Below, piece after piece: positions 49,783 to 57,815 of a stretch of 64,000 nt of DNA. The translations under genes and the position numbers were made by a program. Each line of letters starts with the position of its first letter. Within the stretch, counting starts at the first letter, position 1. The stretch covers positions 1-64,000 of the forward strand of contig NZ_AP021901.1 in the NCBI RefSeq assembly GCF_018325905.1, in the 5' to 3' direction. The stretch is from Pseudomonas sp. St316 (GTDB lineage Bacteria; Pseudomonadota; Gammaproteobacteria; Pseudomonadales; Pseudomonadaceae). Below the pieces are notes generated by a model, which had not been told where the DNA came from, did not search any database, and worked only from the letters and a program-made list of their open reading frames with translations.

Positions 49783-50733
49783 TTAAAGGGCGAACGGCAA
49801 CAACGCGCTGACCTTCTGCCGCTGCGCCAAGCGCTGCTGGAATTCCATCGGATCGTGAATCAACACATCCTGTCCGGCAAAGGATTCAGCGGCGATCAAC
49901 CGCGACAGCCAGAACCGCACGCACGCCACGCGCAGCATGGTTGGCCATAACTCGGCTTCGGCGGCAGTGAACGGTCGCAGCGCCGCATAGGCCCCCAACA
50001 ACGCCCGCGCCCGCGCGCCATCGAGCACGCCGTCGTCGTCCGAGCACCAGTCGTTCAAGGCAATGGCCACGTCATACAGCATCGGCCCGGAGCAGGCGTT
50101 GTAGAAGTCGATCAGCCCGGTCAGGTGCGTGCCTTCGAACATCGCGTTGTCGCGAAACAGATCGGCATGGATGTTGGCGCGCGGCAGCGCCAGGATGCCG
50201 ACCTTTTGCAGAACGATTTCATCCAGCGCCGCTTCCAGCAACCGGCGCGGCGCGGCGTCGAGGTGCGAGAGCAGCTTGGCGCCCTCCTCCTGCATCCAGT
50301 CCAGGCCGCGATCGGTCTTGCGCTTGATCATGTTGCCTTGGGTCGCCAAGTGCAGATGCGCCAGCAACTCGCCAACCTGGGCGCAATGCTGGGCGTTGGC
50401 CTGCTTGATGTGCTTGCCGGCCAGGCGCGGTTGCAGCAGCGCCGGCTTGCCCGCCAGTTCCCGCAGCGCGACGCCGTCGGTGGTGCGCAAGGCGTAAGGC
50501 ACCGGCAGGTCGGCGTCATGCAGCACGTCCAGCAGTTCGATGAAGAACGGCATTTCCTGCACCGGGCCGCGCTCGACCAGGGTCAGGACGAATTCGCCCT
50601 GTTCCAGGCTGATAAAGAAATTGGTGTTTTCGCTGCCGGCGGCGATCCCCTGGAAATCAAGCAGGCGGCCAAGCCCATAAGGGGCGAGAAAGGTTTCCAG
50701 CTCGGGCCGAGCCAGGGGCGTGAACACAGACAT
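49783..50733 (-). CDS. thrB: Homoserine kinase (APH-fold, ThrB type)
   Basis: A 316-residue homoserine kinase of the aminoglycoside phosphotransferase fold, as in Pseudomonas (not the GHMP type of enterics). It phosphorylates homoserine for threonine synthesis. AAGSENTNFFI is the nucleotide loop, HADLFRDNAMF the catalytic loop and GLIDFYNACSGPMLYD the metal-binding Asp region. The N-terminus MSVFTPLARPELETFLAPYG is characteristic. The DUF2782 gene lies just upstream on the same strand (PA5494-PA5495-like order). Confidence 0.93.
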   Translation of the reverse strand: MSVFTPLARPELETFLAPYGLGRLLDFQGIAAGSENTNFFISLEQGEFVLTLVERGPVQEMPFFIELLDVLHDADLPVPYALRTTDGVALRELAGKPALLQPRLAGKHIKQANAQHCAQVGELLAHLHLATQGNMIKRKTDRGLDWMQEEGAKLLSHLDAAPRRLLEAALDEIVLQKVGILALPRANIHADLFRDNAMFEGTHLTGLIDFYNACSGPMLYDVAIALNDWCSDDDGVLDGARARALLGAYAALRPFTAAEAELWPTMLRVACVRFWLSRLIAAESFAGQDVLIHDPMEFQQRLAQRQKVSALLPFAL

Positions 50734-50792
50734 GGTTAAAACTGCCAGTACGGGCGCCCTTCAGCGGGCGCCGGTTGAAGTGCAGAGCGGCA

Positions 50793-51080
50793 TTACCACT
50801 CAAAGATTTTCCACGATGGAATCAGCATATCCGGCTGATCCGAGCGGATGAAGTTTGCATCGGTACCGTCAGCGCGCACCAGGAAATAAGGCTTGCCATT
50901 CTTGGGCGTGACCTTGATCGCGTACAAGAAGCCGTTTTGCCGATACTCCTGAATGGTTTTATCTCCTTCGGTCCGGATGGTGACGTCCGGGTCTGCCGAG
51001 GGTGCGTCATCCGCCGCCATGACGGCCAACGGGGTGATTGCAAACAAGCCAGCCAGTAACAGGCGATTGAGTGTGCGCAT
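50793..51080 (-). CDS. DUF2782 small exported protein
   Basis: A 95-residue protein with a signal peptide (about 1-22, ending VMAADD). The mature part PDVTIRTEGDKTIQEYRQNG and YAIKVTPKNGKPYFLVRADG are the DUF2782 hallmarks. Function is unknown; it is conserved between thrB and polA in Pseudomonas. It is divergent from polA. Confidence 0.9.
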   Translation of the reverse strand: MRTLNRLLLAGLFAITPLAVMAADDAPSADPDVTIRTEGDKTIQEYRQNGFLYAIKVTPKNGKPYFLVRADGTDANFIRSDQPDMLIPSWKIFEW

Positions 51081-51154
51081 GATAACCTTGTCCCTTTGTC
51101 GTCAACGGTCCCGCTATTCTAGCCCCGGACCCGCCGAAAAGGTTGATCCTGCTC

Positions 51155-53923
51155 ATGAGCCAAGCCCCCCTCGTCCTGGTGGACGGTTCTTCTTATCTGT
51201 ACCGCGCCTTTCATGCGCTGCCACCGCTGACCACGTCCAAAGGCCTGCCGACCGGTGCGGTCAAGGGCGTGTTGAACATGCTCAAGAGCCTGCGCAAGCA
51301 GTATCCGGACAGTCCGTTCGCCGTGGTGTTCGACGCCAAGGGAGGGACGTTTCGCGATGCGCTGTACGCCGAATACAAGGCCAACCGCCCGAGCATGCCC
51401 GACGACATGCGCGTGCAGATCGAGCCGCTGCATGCCAGCGTCAAGGCCCTGGGCTTCCCGCTGCTGTGTGTGGACAACGTCGAGGCCGATGACGTGATCG
51501 GCACCCTGGCCCGCCGCAGCGCGGCGGCTAACCGCCCTGTGGTGATCTCCACCGGCGACAAGGACATGGCGCAGTTGGTCGACGGGCACATTACCTTGGT
51601 CAATACCATGACCGGTAGCGCCCTGGACGTGGCTGGCGTGAAGGAGAAGTTTGGCGTCGCTCCCGAGCAGATCATCGATTACCTGGCGTTGATGGGCGAT
51701 TCGTCCGACAACATCCCGGGCGTTCCCGGTATCGGGCCGAAAACCGCGTCTGGCCTGTTGGTGGGCGTCAATGGCGGCCTGACCGAGCTGTACGCGCAAC
51801 TGGACATCGTCGCCACCCTGCCGATCCGTGGCGCCAAGACCCTGGCCGCCAAGCTTGAAGAGCACAAGGAAATGGCGTTCCTTTCCTACGAGCTGGCGAC
51901 GATCAAGGTCGACGTGCCTTTGGATATTGGCCTTGACGACCTGCAAATGGGCCCGCCGGATCACGAGAAGCTCGCCGAGCTGTACACCCTGCTGGAATTC
52001 AAGAGCTGGTTCGAAGACAACCAGCGGGACGCCAAGCGTGCCGGCCAGGAGATCGTCGAAGTTGCCGAAGAACAGCCGGGTGCCACCGAGGCTAAATATG
52101 AGGTCATCCTTGATCAGGCGAATTTCGATGCCTGGTTAGCCAAGCTCGATAAAGCGCCGCTGTTTTCCTTCGTCACCGAAACCAATGGCGGCGATGCCCA
52201 GCACTCACAACTGGTGGGCTTGTCGTTCGCCGTGGCCCCTTTCGAGGCGGCCTACATCCCGCTGACCCATTCCTACATGGGCGTGCCGGAGCAACTGGAC
52301 CGCGACACGGTGCTCAAGGCCCTCAAGCCCCTGCTGGAAAACCCGAACAAGCTCAAGGTCGGCCAGCACGCCAAGTTCGAAACCAACATCCTGGCCAACT
52401 GCGCCATCGGTGGCGATCAGGGCAATGGCATCCTGGTCCAGGGCATCGCCTTCGACACCATGCTTGAATCCTATGTGCTGGACTCCACCGCGACCCGCCA
52501 CGACATGGACAGCCTGGCGCTCAAGTACCTGGGCCAAAGCAAGACCGATTTCCAGGACATCGCAGGCAAAGGCGTCAAACAGCTGACTTTTGACCAGATC
52601 TCCCTGGAACTGGCCGGCCCTTACGCCGCCGAAGACGCCGACGTGACCTTCCGCCTGCACCAGGCCTTGCAGGAAAAGCTGGCCGCCACGCCAAGCCTGG
52701 GCACGGTGCTCAACGACATTGAAATGCCGTTGATGCCGGTCCTGGCGCGCATCGAGCGCCAGGGTGCGCTGGTCGATGCCAACCTGCTGGGCGTACAAAG
52801 TGTCGAGTTGGGCGAGAAACTGGTGGCGCTGGAGCGTGAGGCGTTTGCCATCGCCGGCGAGGAATTCAACCTGGGTTCGCCGAAGCAATTGGGCGTGATC
52901 CTGTACGAAAAACTTGGCTTGCCGGTGCTCAGCAAAACCGCCAAGGGCCAGGCGTCCACCGCCGAAGCGGTGCTCGCCGAATTGGCGGAGCAGGATTACC
53001 CGCTGCCCAAGGTGCTGATGCAGTACCGCTCGCTGAGCAAGCTCAAGAGCACCTACACCGATCGCCTGCCGGAACAGATCAATAGCCGCACCGGCCGCGT
53101 CCACACCAATTACCAACAGGCCGTCGCCGCGACCGGGCGCCTGTCGTCCATCGACCCGAACCTGCAGAACATTCCGATCCGCACGGCCGAAGGCCGACGC
53201 ATCCGCCAGGCGTTCGTCGCACCGAAAGGCTACAAGCTGCTGGCGGCGGACTACTCGCAGATTGAACTGCGGATCATGGCGCACCTGGCCAAGGATGAAG
53301 GGCTGCTCCATGCCTTTCGCAATGATCTGGATGTGCACCGGGCCACGGCGGCCGAGGTTTTCGGCGTTGAGCTGGAGGCGGTCACCCAGGACCAGCGCCG
53401 CAGTGCCAAGGCGATCAACTTCGGCTTGATCTACGGCATGAGCGCGTTCGGCCTGGCCAAGCAGATCGGCGTCGACCGCAAGCAGTCCCAGGCTTACATC
53501 GACCGCTACTTCGCCCGCTACCCGGGTGTGCTGGCGTACATGGAACGCACCCGCGCCCAGGCGGCCGAGCAAGGTTTTGTCGAAACTATTTTCGGTCGCC
53601 GGCTGTACCTGCCGGACATCAACGCGAAAAACCCGGCCCTGCGCAAAGGTGCCGAGCGCACCGCCATCAACGCGCCGATGCAAGGCACGGCGGCCGACAT
53701 CATCAAGAAAGCCATGGTGGCTGTGGACCGCTGGCTGACGACGTCCGGGCTGGATGCCAAGGTCATCCTGCAGGTACACGACGAACTGGTACTGGAAGTG
53801 CGTGAAGACCTGGTCGACCAGGTGCGCGAGGAAATCCGCCAGCACATGAGCGCCGCCGCCACGCTGGACGTGCCACTGCTGGTGGAAGTGGGCGTGGGCA
53901 ACAATTGGGATGAGGCGCACTGA
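51155..53923 (+). CDS. polA: DNA polymerase I
   Basis: A 922-residue three-domain polymerase: 5'-3' exonuclease/flap domain (about 1-290; GDSSDNIPGVPGIGPKTA), 3'-5' exonuclease domain (about 320-510) and polymerase domain (LLAADYSQIELRIMAH, then RRSAKAINFGLIYGMSAFG and LQVHDELVLEV). In the exonuclease domain the first metal-ligand motif reads FVTET where E. coli has FDTET (Asp355 replaced by Val); later ligands in RHDMDSLAL and AAEDADVTF are kept. The start at 51155 (MSQAPLVLVDGSS) matches the family. Confidence 0.96.
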   Translation: MSQAPLVLVDGSSYLYRAFHALPPLTTSKGLPTGAVKGVLNMLKSLRKQYPDSPFAVVFDAKGGTFRDALYAEYKANRPSMPDDMRVQIEPLHASVKALGFPLLCVDNVEADDVIGTLARRSAAANRPVVISTGDKDMAQLVDGHITLVNTMTGSALDVAGVKEKFGVAPEQIIDYLALMGDSSDNIPGVPGIGPKTASGLLVGVNGGLTELYAQLDIVATLPIRGAKTLAAKLEEHKEMAFLSYELATIKVDVPLDIGLDDLQMGPPDHEKLAELYTLLEFKSWFEDNQRDAKRAGQEIVEVAEEQPGATEAKYEVILDQANFDAWLAKLDKAPLFSFVTETNGGDAQHSQLVGLSFAVAPFEAAYIPLTHSYMGVPEQLDRDTVLKALKPLLENPNKLKVGQHAKFETNILANCAIGGDQGNGILVQGIAFDTMLESYVLDSTATRHDMDSLALKYLGQSKTDFQDIAGKGVKQLTFDQISLELAGPYAAEDADVTFRLHQALQEKLAATPSLGTVLNDIEMPLMPVLARIERQGALVDANLLGVQSVELGEKLVALEREAFAIAGEEFNLGSPKQLGVILYEKLGLPVLSKTAKGQASTAEAVLAELAEQDYPLPKVLMQYRSLSKLKSTYTDRLPEQINSRTGRVHTNYQQAVAATGRLSSIDPNLQNIPIRTAEGRRIRQAFVAPKGYKLLAADYSQIELRIMAHLAKDEGLLHAFRNDLDVHRATAAEVFGVELEAVTQDQRRSAKAINFGLIYGMSAFGLAKQIGVDRKQSQAYIDRYFARYPGVLAYMERTRAQAAEQGFVETIFGRRLYLPDINAKNPALRKGAERTAINAPMQGTAADIIKKAMVAVDRWLTTSGLDAKVILQVHDELVLEVREDLVDQVREEIRQHMSAAATLDVPLLVEVGVGNNWDEAH

Positions 53924-53954
53924 GTCGCAGTGCCCTGAAGCCTGCGAGAGACCC

Positions 53955-54048
53955 GTGGCGAGGGAGCTTGCTCCCGCTTGAGTGCGAAGCGCTCACAAAA
54001 ATTTTTGGGGCGGCTGCGCCACCCAGCGGGAGCAAGCTCCCTCGCCAC
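53955..54048. repeat. REPIN (inverted REP pair) after polA
   Basis: GTGGCGAGGGAGCTTGCTCC and the inverse arm ending AAGCTCCCTCGCCAC enclose a 45 bp loop with its own small stem. It ends the polA side of the gap. Confidence 0.88.
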
Positions 54049-54120
54049 ATTAAACTCGTCAGTCGAGGTAGGGCTTCTTTTGGTTCGGAAAACGCCTACG
54101 GATATTTCCAAAAATAATCT

Positions 54121-54148
54121 GAACTAAACCCCTGAATTGCCACTCAGA
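54121..54148 (+). promoter_or_regulatory. Candidate sigma-22 (AlgU) promoter
   Basis: GAACTA (54121-54126) and TCAGA (54144-54148) with 17 bp between match the AlgU pattern GAACTT-N16/17-TCTGA. It lies where the ErsA sRNA promoter would be expected. Confidence 0.6.
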
Positions 54149-54153
54149 GATTT

Positions 54154-54284
54154 TGAATGGCTGGTGAAGCCCTTCAATGCTCCTATGTTGTGTTAAGTGT
54201 TGGCAGATATCTGGACCCCGCCCTAGCGGTCCGGAACTTGGACCCCGAACTTCCCCCTCCCCATAAGAAGTCCGGGGTTTTTTT
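54154..54284 (+). ncRNA. ersA: Probable ErsA small RNA (Spot 42 locus equivalent)
   Basis: In P. aeruginosa the AlgU-dependent sRNA ErsA (about 132 nt) lies between polA and engB, the same place as Spot 42 in E. coli. Here that gap has an AlgU-like promoter and, about 130 nt later, a strong terminator. The terminator loop (TTCCCCCTCCCCATAAG) is C-rich and unpaired, suited to mRNA pairing. ErsA targets in P. aeruginosa include algC; targets here are not tested. Exact ends are estimated. Confidence 0.7.
54242..54284 (+). terminator. Terminator of the putative sRNA
   Basis: CCCCGAACTTC pairs with GAAGTCCGGGG (one mismatch), followed by TTTTTTTT. The direction is +, so it serves the sRNA and not engB. 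Confidence 0.85.
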
Positions 54285-54299
54285 TGCCTGCGATTTGGC

Positions 54300-54941
54300 T
54301 TATTCCGCCTCTTCGCTGCCCTTGTCCGCCAATTCCATCCAGTCGGCCAGCACCGTGTAGGCTTCTTCCAGGCCCATGCGCTTGGGCGCCGAGAACAGTT
54401 GGATGGTGATCGCCTCGCCCCAGCCTTTGCGAATGTCCGACTGCACTTTGAGCAGGGTATTTTTGGCCGCGCCGTAGGTGAGCTTGTCGGCCTTGGTCAA
54501 CAGGATGTGCATCGGCATGCCGCTGGCGACGGCCCAATCGAGCATCAACAGGTCGAAGTCGGTCATCGGATGGCGAATGTCCATCATCAGGATCAGGCCT
54601 TTCAAACTCTCGCGGCTGCCCAGGTAGGCTTCCAAGTGACGCTGCCAGTGTTGCTTGAGCGGGATCGGTACCTTGGCGTAACCGTAGCCGGGCAGGTCGA
54701 CCAAACGCCGTTCATCGTCTAGCTTGAAGAAGTTCAAGAGCTGTGTGCGACCCGGGGTTTTCGAGGTGCGTGCCAGGCTTGCATGGGTCAAGGTGTTCAG
54801 CGCGCTGGATTTGCCGGCATTGGAACGCCCGGCAAAAGCCACTTCAAAGCCTTCATCGTCAGGGCATTGATCGACTTTGGCGGCGCTGAGCATGAAGGTG
54901 GACTGTTGGCACAGGCCAAGGATGGGGTTCTTCAGTTGCAT
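54300..54941 (-). CDS. engB: Ribosome biogenesis GTPase EngB/YsxC
   Basis: A 213-residue GTPase needed for 50S subunit assembly. G1 is [10 protein letters not shown]2 lies in [15 protein letters not shown]3 is [10 protein letters not shown] and G4 is TKADK. The start at 54941 ([13 protein letters not shown]) is the family N-terminus; a frame with 42 more residues is unlikely. It is divergent from the cytochrome c5 gene. Confidence 0.95.
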   Translation of the reverse strand: MQLKNPILGLCQQSTFMLSAAKVDQCPDDEGFEVAFAGRSNAGKSSALNTLTHASLARTSKTPGRTQLLNFFKLDDERRLVDLPGYGYAKVPIPLKQHWQRHLEAYLGSRESLKGLILMMDIRHPMTDFDLLMLDWAVASGMPMHILLTKADKLTYGAAKNTLLKVQSDIRKGWGEAITIQLFSAPKRMGLEEAYTVLADWMELADKGSEEAE

Positions 54942-55132
54942 GGGATTTCCGATGTGGGCGGCGTCGGGAATGGACGCGGCAAGCTGTGTCGTTTCCGTTT
55001 CAGTGACGCCAGTATATAATGCCGCAGATTTTGTGTGCGCTTTGTCCCAGCGTAGGATGAAGCTCACGGGAGCGACCGACCGAAATTGCGCATTAGAACG
55101 CAGCTCGTTCCCAACCCTGAAAAGGTCGTTTT

Positions 55133-55423
55133 ATGACGAAATGGCTGCTAGCTGCCGGTGTCTTGATGCCGCTTTACAGCGCTCAGGCTACACAGGATCC
55201 GGAAGCTGTGTACAACCGTGTTTGTGGTGCCTGTCATTCCGGCCAACTCCCCCTGGCGCCCCGCAAGGGCGATCAGGTAGCTTGGACGCCGAGGTTGGCG
55301 AAAGGTATGGAGACGCTGGTGCAACACGTGACCCAGGGTTTCAAGGCGATGCCGCCGCGTGGTTTGTGCATGGACTGCAGTGCCGAGGATTACCGAGCCA
55401 TCATCCAGTGGATGAGCGAGTGA
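55133..55423 (+). CDS. Cytochrome c5-type periplasmic cytochrome
   Basis: A 96-residue exported monoheme cytochrome. After a signal peptide (about 1-19) comes the heme motif CGACHSG, with the axial Met probably in FKAMPPRG, and a second Cys pair CMDC typical of cytochrome c5. It carries electrons in the periplasm, perhaps to a terminal oxidase. It lies 46 bp upstream of the cytochrome c4 gene on the same strand. Confidence 0.9.
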   Translation: MTKWLLAAGVLMPLYSAQATQDPEAVYNRVCGACHSGQLPLAPRKGDQVAWTPRLAKGMETLVQHVTQGFKAMPPRGLCMDCSAEDYRAIIQWMSE

Positions 55424-55469
55424 ACCCGGTCCATAACTCTTTAACCCTTAGCCGTAGTTGGATTAGCTG

Positions 55470-56081
55470 ATGAACAAACTGATCGTGAGTCTGCTGTTGA
55501 CCTTGGGGATATCCGGCGTAGCCCACGCCGCTGGCGATGCCGCTGCCGGTCAGGCGAAAGCGGCCGTATGCGGGGCCTGCCACGGCCCGGATGGCAATAG
55601 CATGGCGCCCAACTTTCCGAAACTGGCGGGCCAGGGCGAGCGTTACCTGAACAAGCAACTGCACGACATCAAGTCCGGCAAGCGCACGGTGCTGGAGATG
55701 ACCGGCCTGCTGACCAACCTGAGCGATCAGGACCTGGCGGACATCGCAGCCTACTTCGCCAGCCAGAAAGGCAGTGTCGGCGCCGCCGATCCGAAGCTCG
55801 TGGCCCGTGGTGAAGCGCTCTTTCGCGGTGGCAACCTGGACAAAGGGCTTCCAGCCTGCACAGGCTGCCACTCGCCTGACGGCAAAGGCAACGCTGCAGC
55901 CGGCTTCCCACACTTGGGCGGCCAGCATGCCCAGTACGTCGGCAAACAGTTGACCGACTTCCGCAAAGAAGAAGGCGGCCGGACCAACGACGGCGACAGC
56001 AAACCGATGCAGAGCATCGCCAAAAAGCTGAGCGACGAAGATATCGCCGCGGTATCCAGCTATATCCAGGGCCTGCACTGA
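55470..56081 (+). CDS. cc4: Diheme cytochrome c4
   Basis: A 203-residue periplasmic cytochrome with a signal peptide (to about AHA, residue 20) and two heme sites: CGACHGPDGNS and CTGCHSPDGKG. Met ligands lie in NSMAPNFPKLAGQ and SKPMQSIAKKL. The two halves are homologous. Cytochrome c4 feeds electrons to cbb3-type oxidases in Pseudomonas. It is in a conserved cluster with the c5-type gene and dsbA. Confidence 0.93.
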   Translation: MNKLIVSLLLTLGISGVAHAAGDAAAGQAKAAVCGACHGPDGNSMAPNFPKLAGQGERYLNKQLHDIKSGKRTVLEMTGLLTNLSDQDLADIAAYFASQKGSVGAADPKLVARGEALFRGGNLDKGLPACTGCHSPDGKGNAAAGFPHLGGQHAQYVGKQLTDFRKEEGGRTNDGDSKPMQSIAKKLSDEDIAAVSSYIQGLH

Positions 56082-56156
56082 GGCCTTTGGCTGGCGTTGC
56101 GAGGGGCGTACATCCCTTGCAACGTTAACGCTCGATTAATCTGTCGATGCAAGCAT

Positions 56157-56186
56157 CAAAAGGGTGGCTTTGGCCGCCCTTTTTTG
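56157..56186 (+). terminator. Terminator after cytochrome c4
   Basis: AGGGTGGC pairs with GCCGCCCT around a short loop, followed by TTTTTT. Confidence 0.88.
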
Positions 56187-56279
56187 TGGCCGCTGCCGTT
56201 ACACTAGAGAACTTGAACCCGCCACGGCCTGTCTTAGAAACAGGTCTCGCGAGGCCCCCTCATTGTCCAGGAGTAAAGC

Positions 56280-56921
56280 ATGCGTAATCTGATCATCAGC
56301 GCCGCGTTCGTCGCCGCCAGCCTGTTCGGCGTCACTGCCCAAGCGGCTGAAAAGCCCGCCGCACCCTATGTCGAATTGACCAACCCTGTTGCGGTGGCGG
56401 TGCCTGGCAAGATCGAAGTCGTGGAGCTGTTCTGGTACGGCTGCCCGCATTGCTACGCTTTTGAACCGGTGATCAACCCATGGGTCGAGAAACTGCCTTC
56501 GGACGTTAATTTCGTGCGCATCCCCGCCATGTTCGGCGGCCCATGGGACGCCCACGGCCAGATGTTCCTGACCCTTGAAGCCATGGGCGTCGAGCACCAG
56601 GTTCACGCCGCGGTATTCAACGCGATCCAGAAAGAAGGCAAGAAGCTGGTCAAGAAAGAAGACATGGCCGATTTCCTCGCCACCCAGGGCGTCGACAAGG
56701 ACAAGTTCCTCGCCACGTTCGACTCCTTTGCCATCCAGGGCCAGATCAAGAAGGCCCGGGAGCTGGCGAAGAAATACGAGATCACTGGTGTACCGACCAT
56801 GATCGTCAACGGCAAGTATCGCTTTGACATCGGCTCTGCCGGCGGTGCCGAACAAGCGCTGCAACTGGCCGACCAGCTGGTCGCCAAAGAGCGGGCGGCC
56901 AACAAGGCTGCTGCCAACTAA
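56280..56921 (+). CDS. dsbA: Thiol:disulfide interchange protein DsbA
   Basis: A 213-residue periplasmic oxidase that introduces disulfide bonds. The signal peptide ends near AQAA (about residue 22). The active site is FWYGCPHCYAFEP (CPHC) and the cis-Pro loop is GVPTMIVNGKY. The start follows CAGGAG. It is re-oxidised by DsbB, encoded elsewhere. It is PA5489-like in context. Confidence 0.95.
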   Translation: MRNLIISAAFVAASLFGVTAQAAEKPAAPYVELTNPVAVAVPGKIEVVELFWYGCPHCYAFEPVINPWVEKLPSDVNFVRIPAMFGGPWDAHGQMFLTLEAMGVEHQVHAAVFNAIQKEGKKLVKKEDMADFLATQGVDKDKFLATFDSFAIQGQIKKARELAKKYEITGVPTMIVNGKYRFDIGSAGGAEQALQLADQLVAKERAANKAAAN

Positions 56922-56936
56922 GCGCGGCCCACGCCC

Positions 56937-57815
56937 ATGGCCCGCTGGAGCACCGAACGCATCGTTGGCCTGCATGAACCGCGGGTCAACGAGCATCACG
57001 TCATGTCCACGGGCCTGCCTGGCGACAGCCGCTTGCGGCTGCTCAGCTTCAATATCCAGGTGGGCATCAGCACCGAGCGCTACCGGCATTACCTGACTCG
57101 CGGCTGGCAACATTTGCTGCCGCACACCGGGCGTGCCGGTAACCTGCAGAAAATCGGCGACCTGCTCAAGGATTTCGACCTGGTTGCCCTGCAAGAAGCC
57201 GATGGCGGAAGCTTGCGCTCGGGCTACGTCAACCAGGTGGAACACCTGGCCCAATTGGGTGCCTTTCCCTACTGGTACCAGCAACTCAATCGCAACCTCG
57301 GACGCCTCGGCCAGCACAGCAATGGTGTGTTGAGTCGCTTGCGCCCGTGGGCGATCGAAGACCATCCGTTGCCCGGACCCAAGGGCCGCGGGGCGATCCT
57401 CGCGCGTTTCGGCGAAGGTCCCGAGGCGCTGGTCGTGGTCATGATGCACCTGGCGCTCGGGGCGCGTACCCGGACGATGCAGCTGGCATACATTCGCGAG
57501 CTGATCGGCGGCTACAAGCACCAGGTGTTGATGGGCGACATGAACACCCATGCCACCGATTTGCTGCAGACGTCGCCCCTGCGCGATCTCGGTCTGCTTG
57601 CGCCACAACTGGAAGCGACATTTCCCAGCTGGCGCCCCCAGCGCTGCCTGGACCATATCCTGTTGAGCCCGACCCTGACCCTCGAACGCGTCGAGGTGCT
57701 GGCCCAACCCATTTCCGATCACCTGCCGGTCGCGGTAGAAATTCGTTTGCCAGGTTCGCTCACGGCCGATGCATTCCCCGCGCTGAGTCCTGCCCCTCGC
57801 GGATCCGATGAATGA
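56937..57815 (+). CDS. Endonuclease/exonuclease/phosphatase-family protein
   Basis: A 292-residue EEP-fold metal-dependent hydrolase. Motifs in order: LLSFNIQVGI (Asn), VALQEADGGS (Glu), MMHLALGAR (His), LMGDMNTHA (Asp/Asn) and CLDHILLSP with SDHLPVAVE (catalytic Asp-His). The substrate may be a nucleic acid or a phospho-compound; it is not known. It lies 15 bp after dsbA, and its stop overlaps the dgcH start by 4 bp (ATGA), so it is coupled to c-di-GMP synthesis. Confidence 0.88.
   Translation: MARWSTERIVGLHEPRVNEHHVMSTGLPGDSRLRLLSFNIQVGISTERYRHYLTRGWQHLLPHTGRAGNLQKIGDLLKDFDLVALQEADGGSLRSGYVNQVEHLAQLGAFPYWYQQLNRNLGRLGQHSNGVLSRLRPWAIEDHPLPGPKGRGAILARFGEGPEALVVVMMHLALGARTRTMQLAYIRELIGGYKHQVLMGDMNTHATDLLQTSPLRDLGLLAPQLEATFPSWRPQRCLDHILLSPTLTLERVEVLAQPISDHLPVAVEIRLPGSLTADAFPALSPAPRGSDE

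Noticed and set aside
52205..53920. 571-residue frame antisense to polA
   Set aside because: Same GC-codon shadow effect; no domain pattern or ribosome site.
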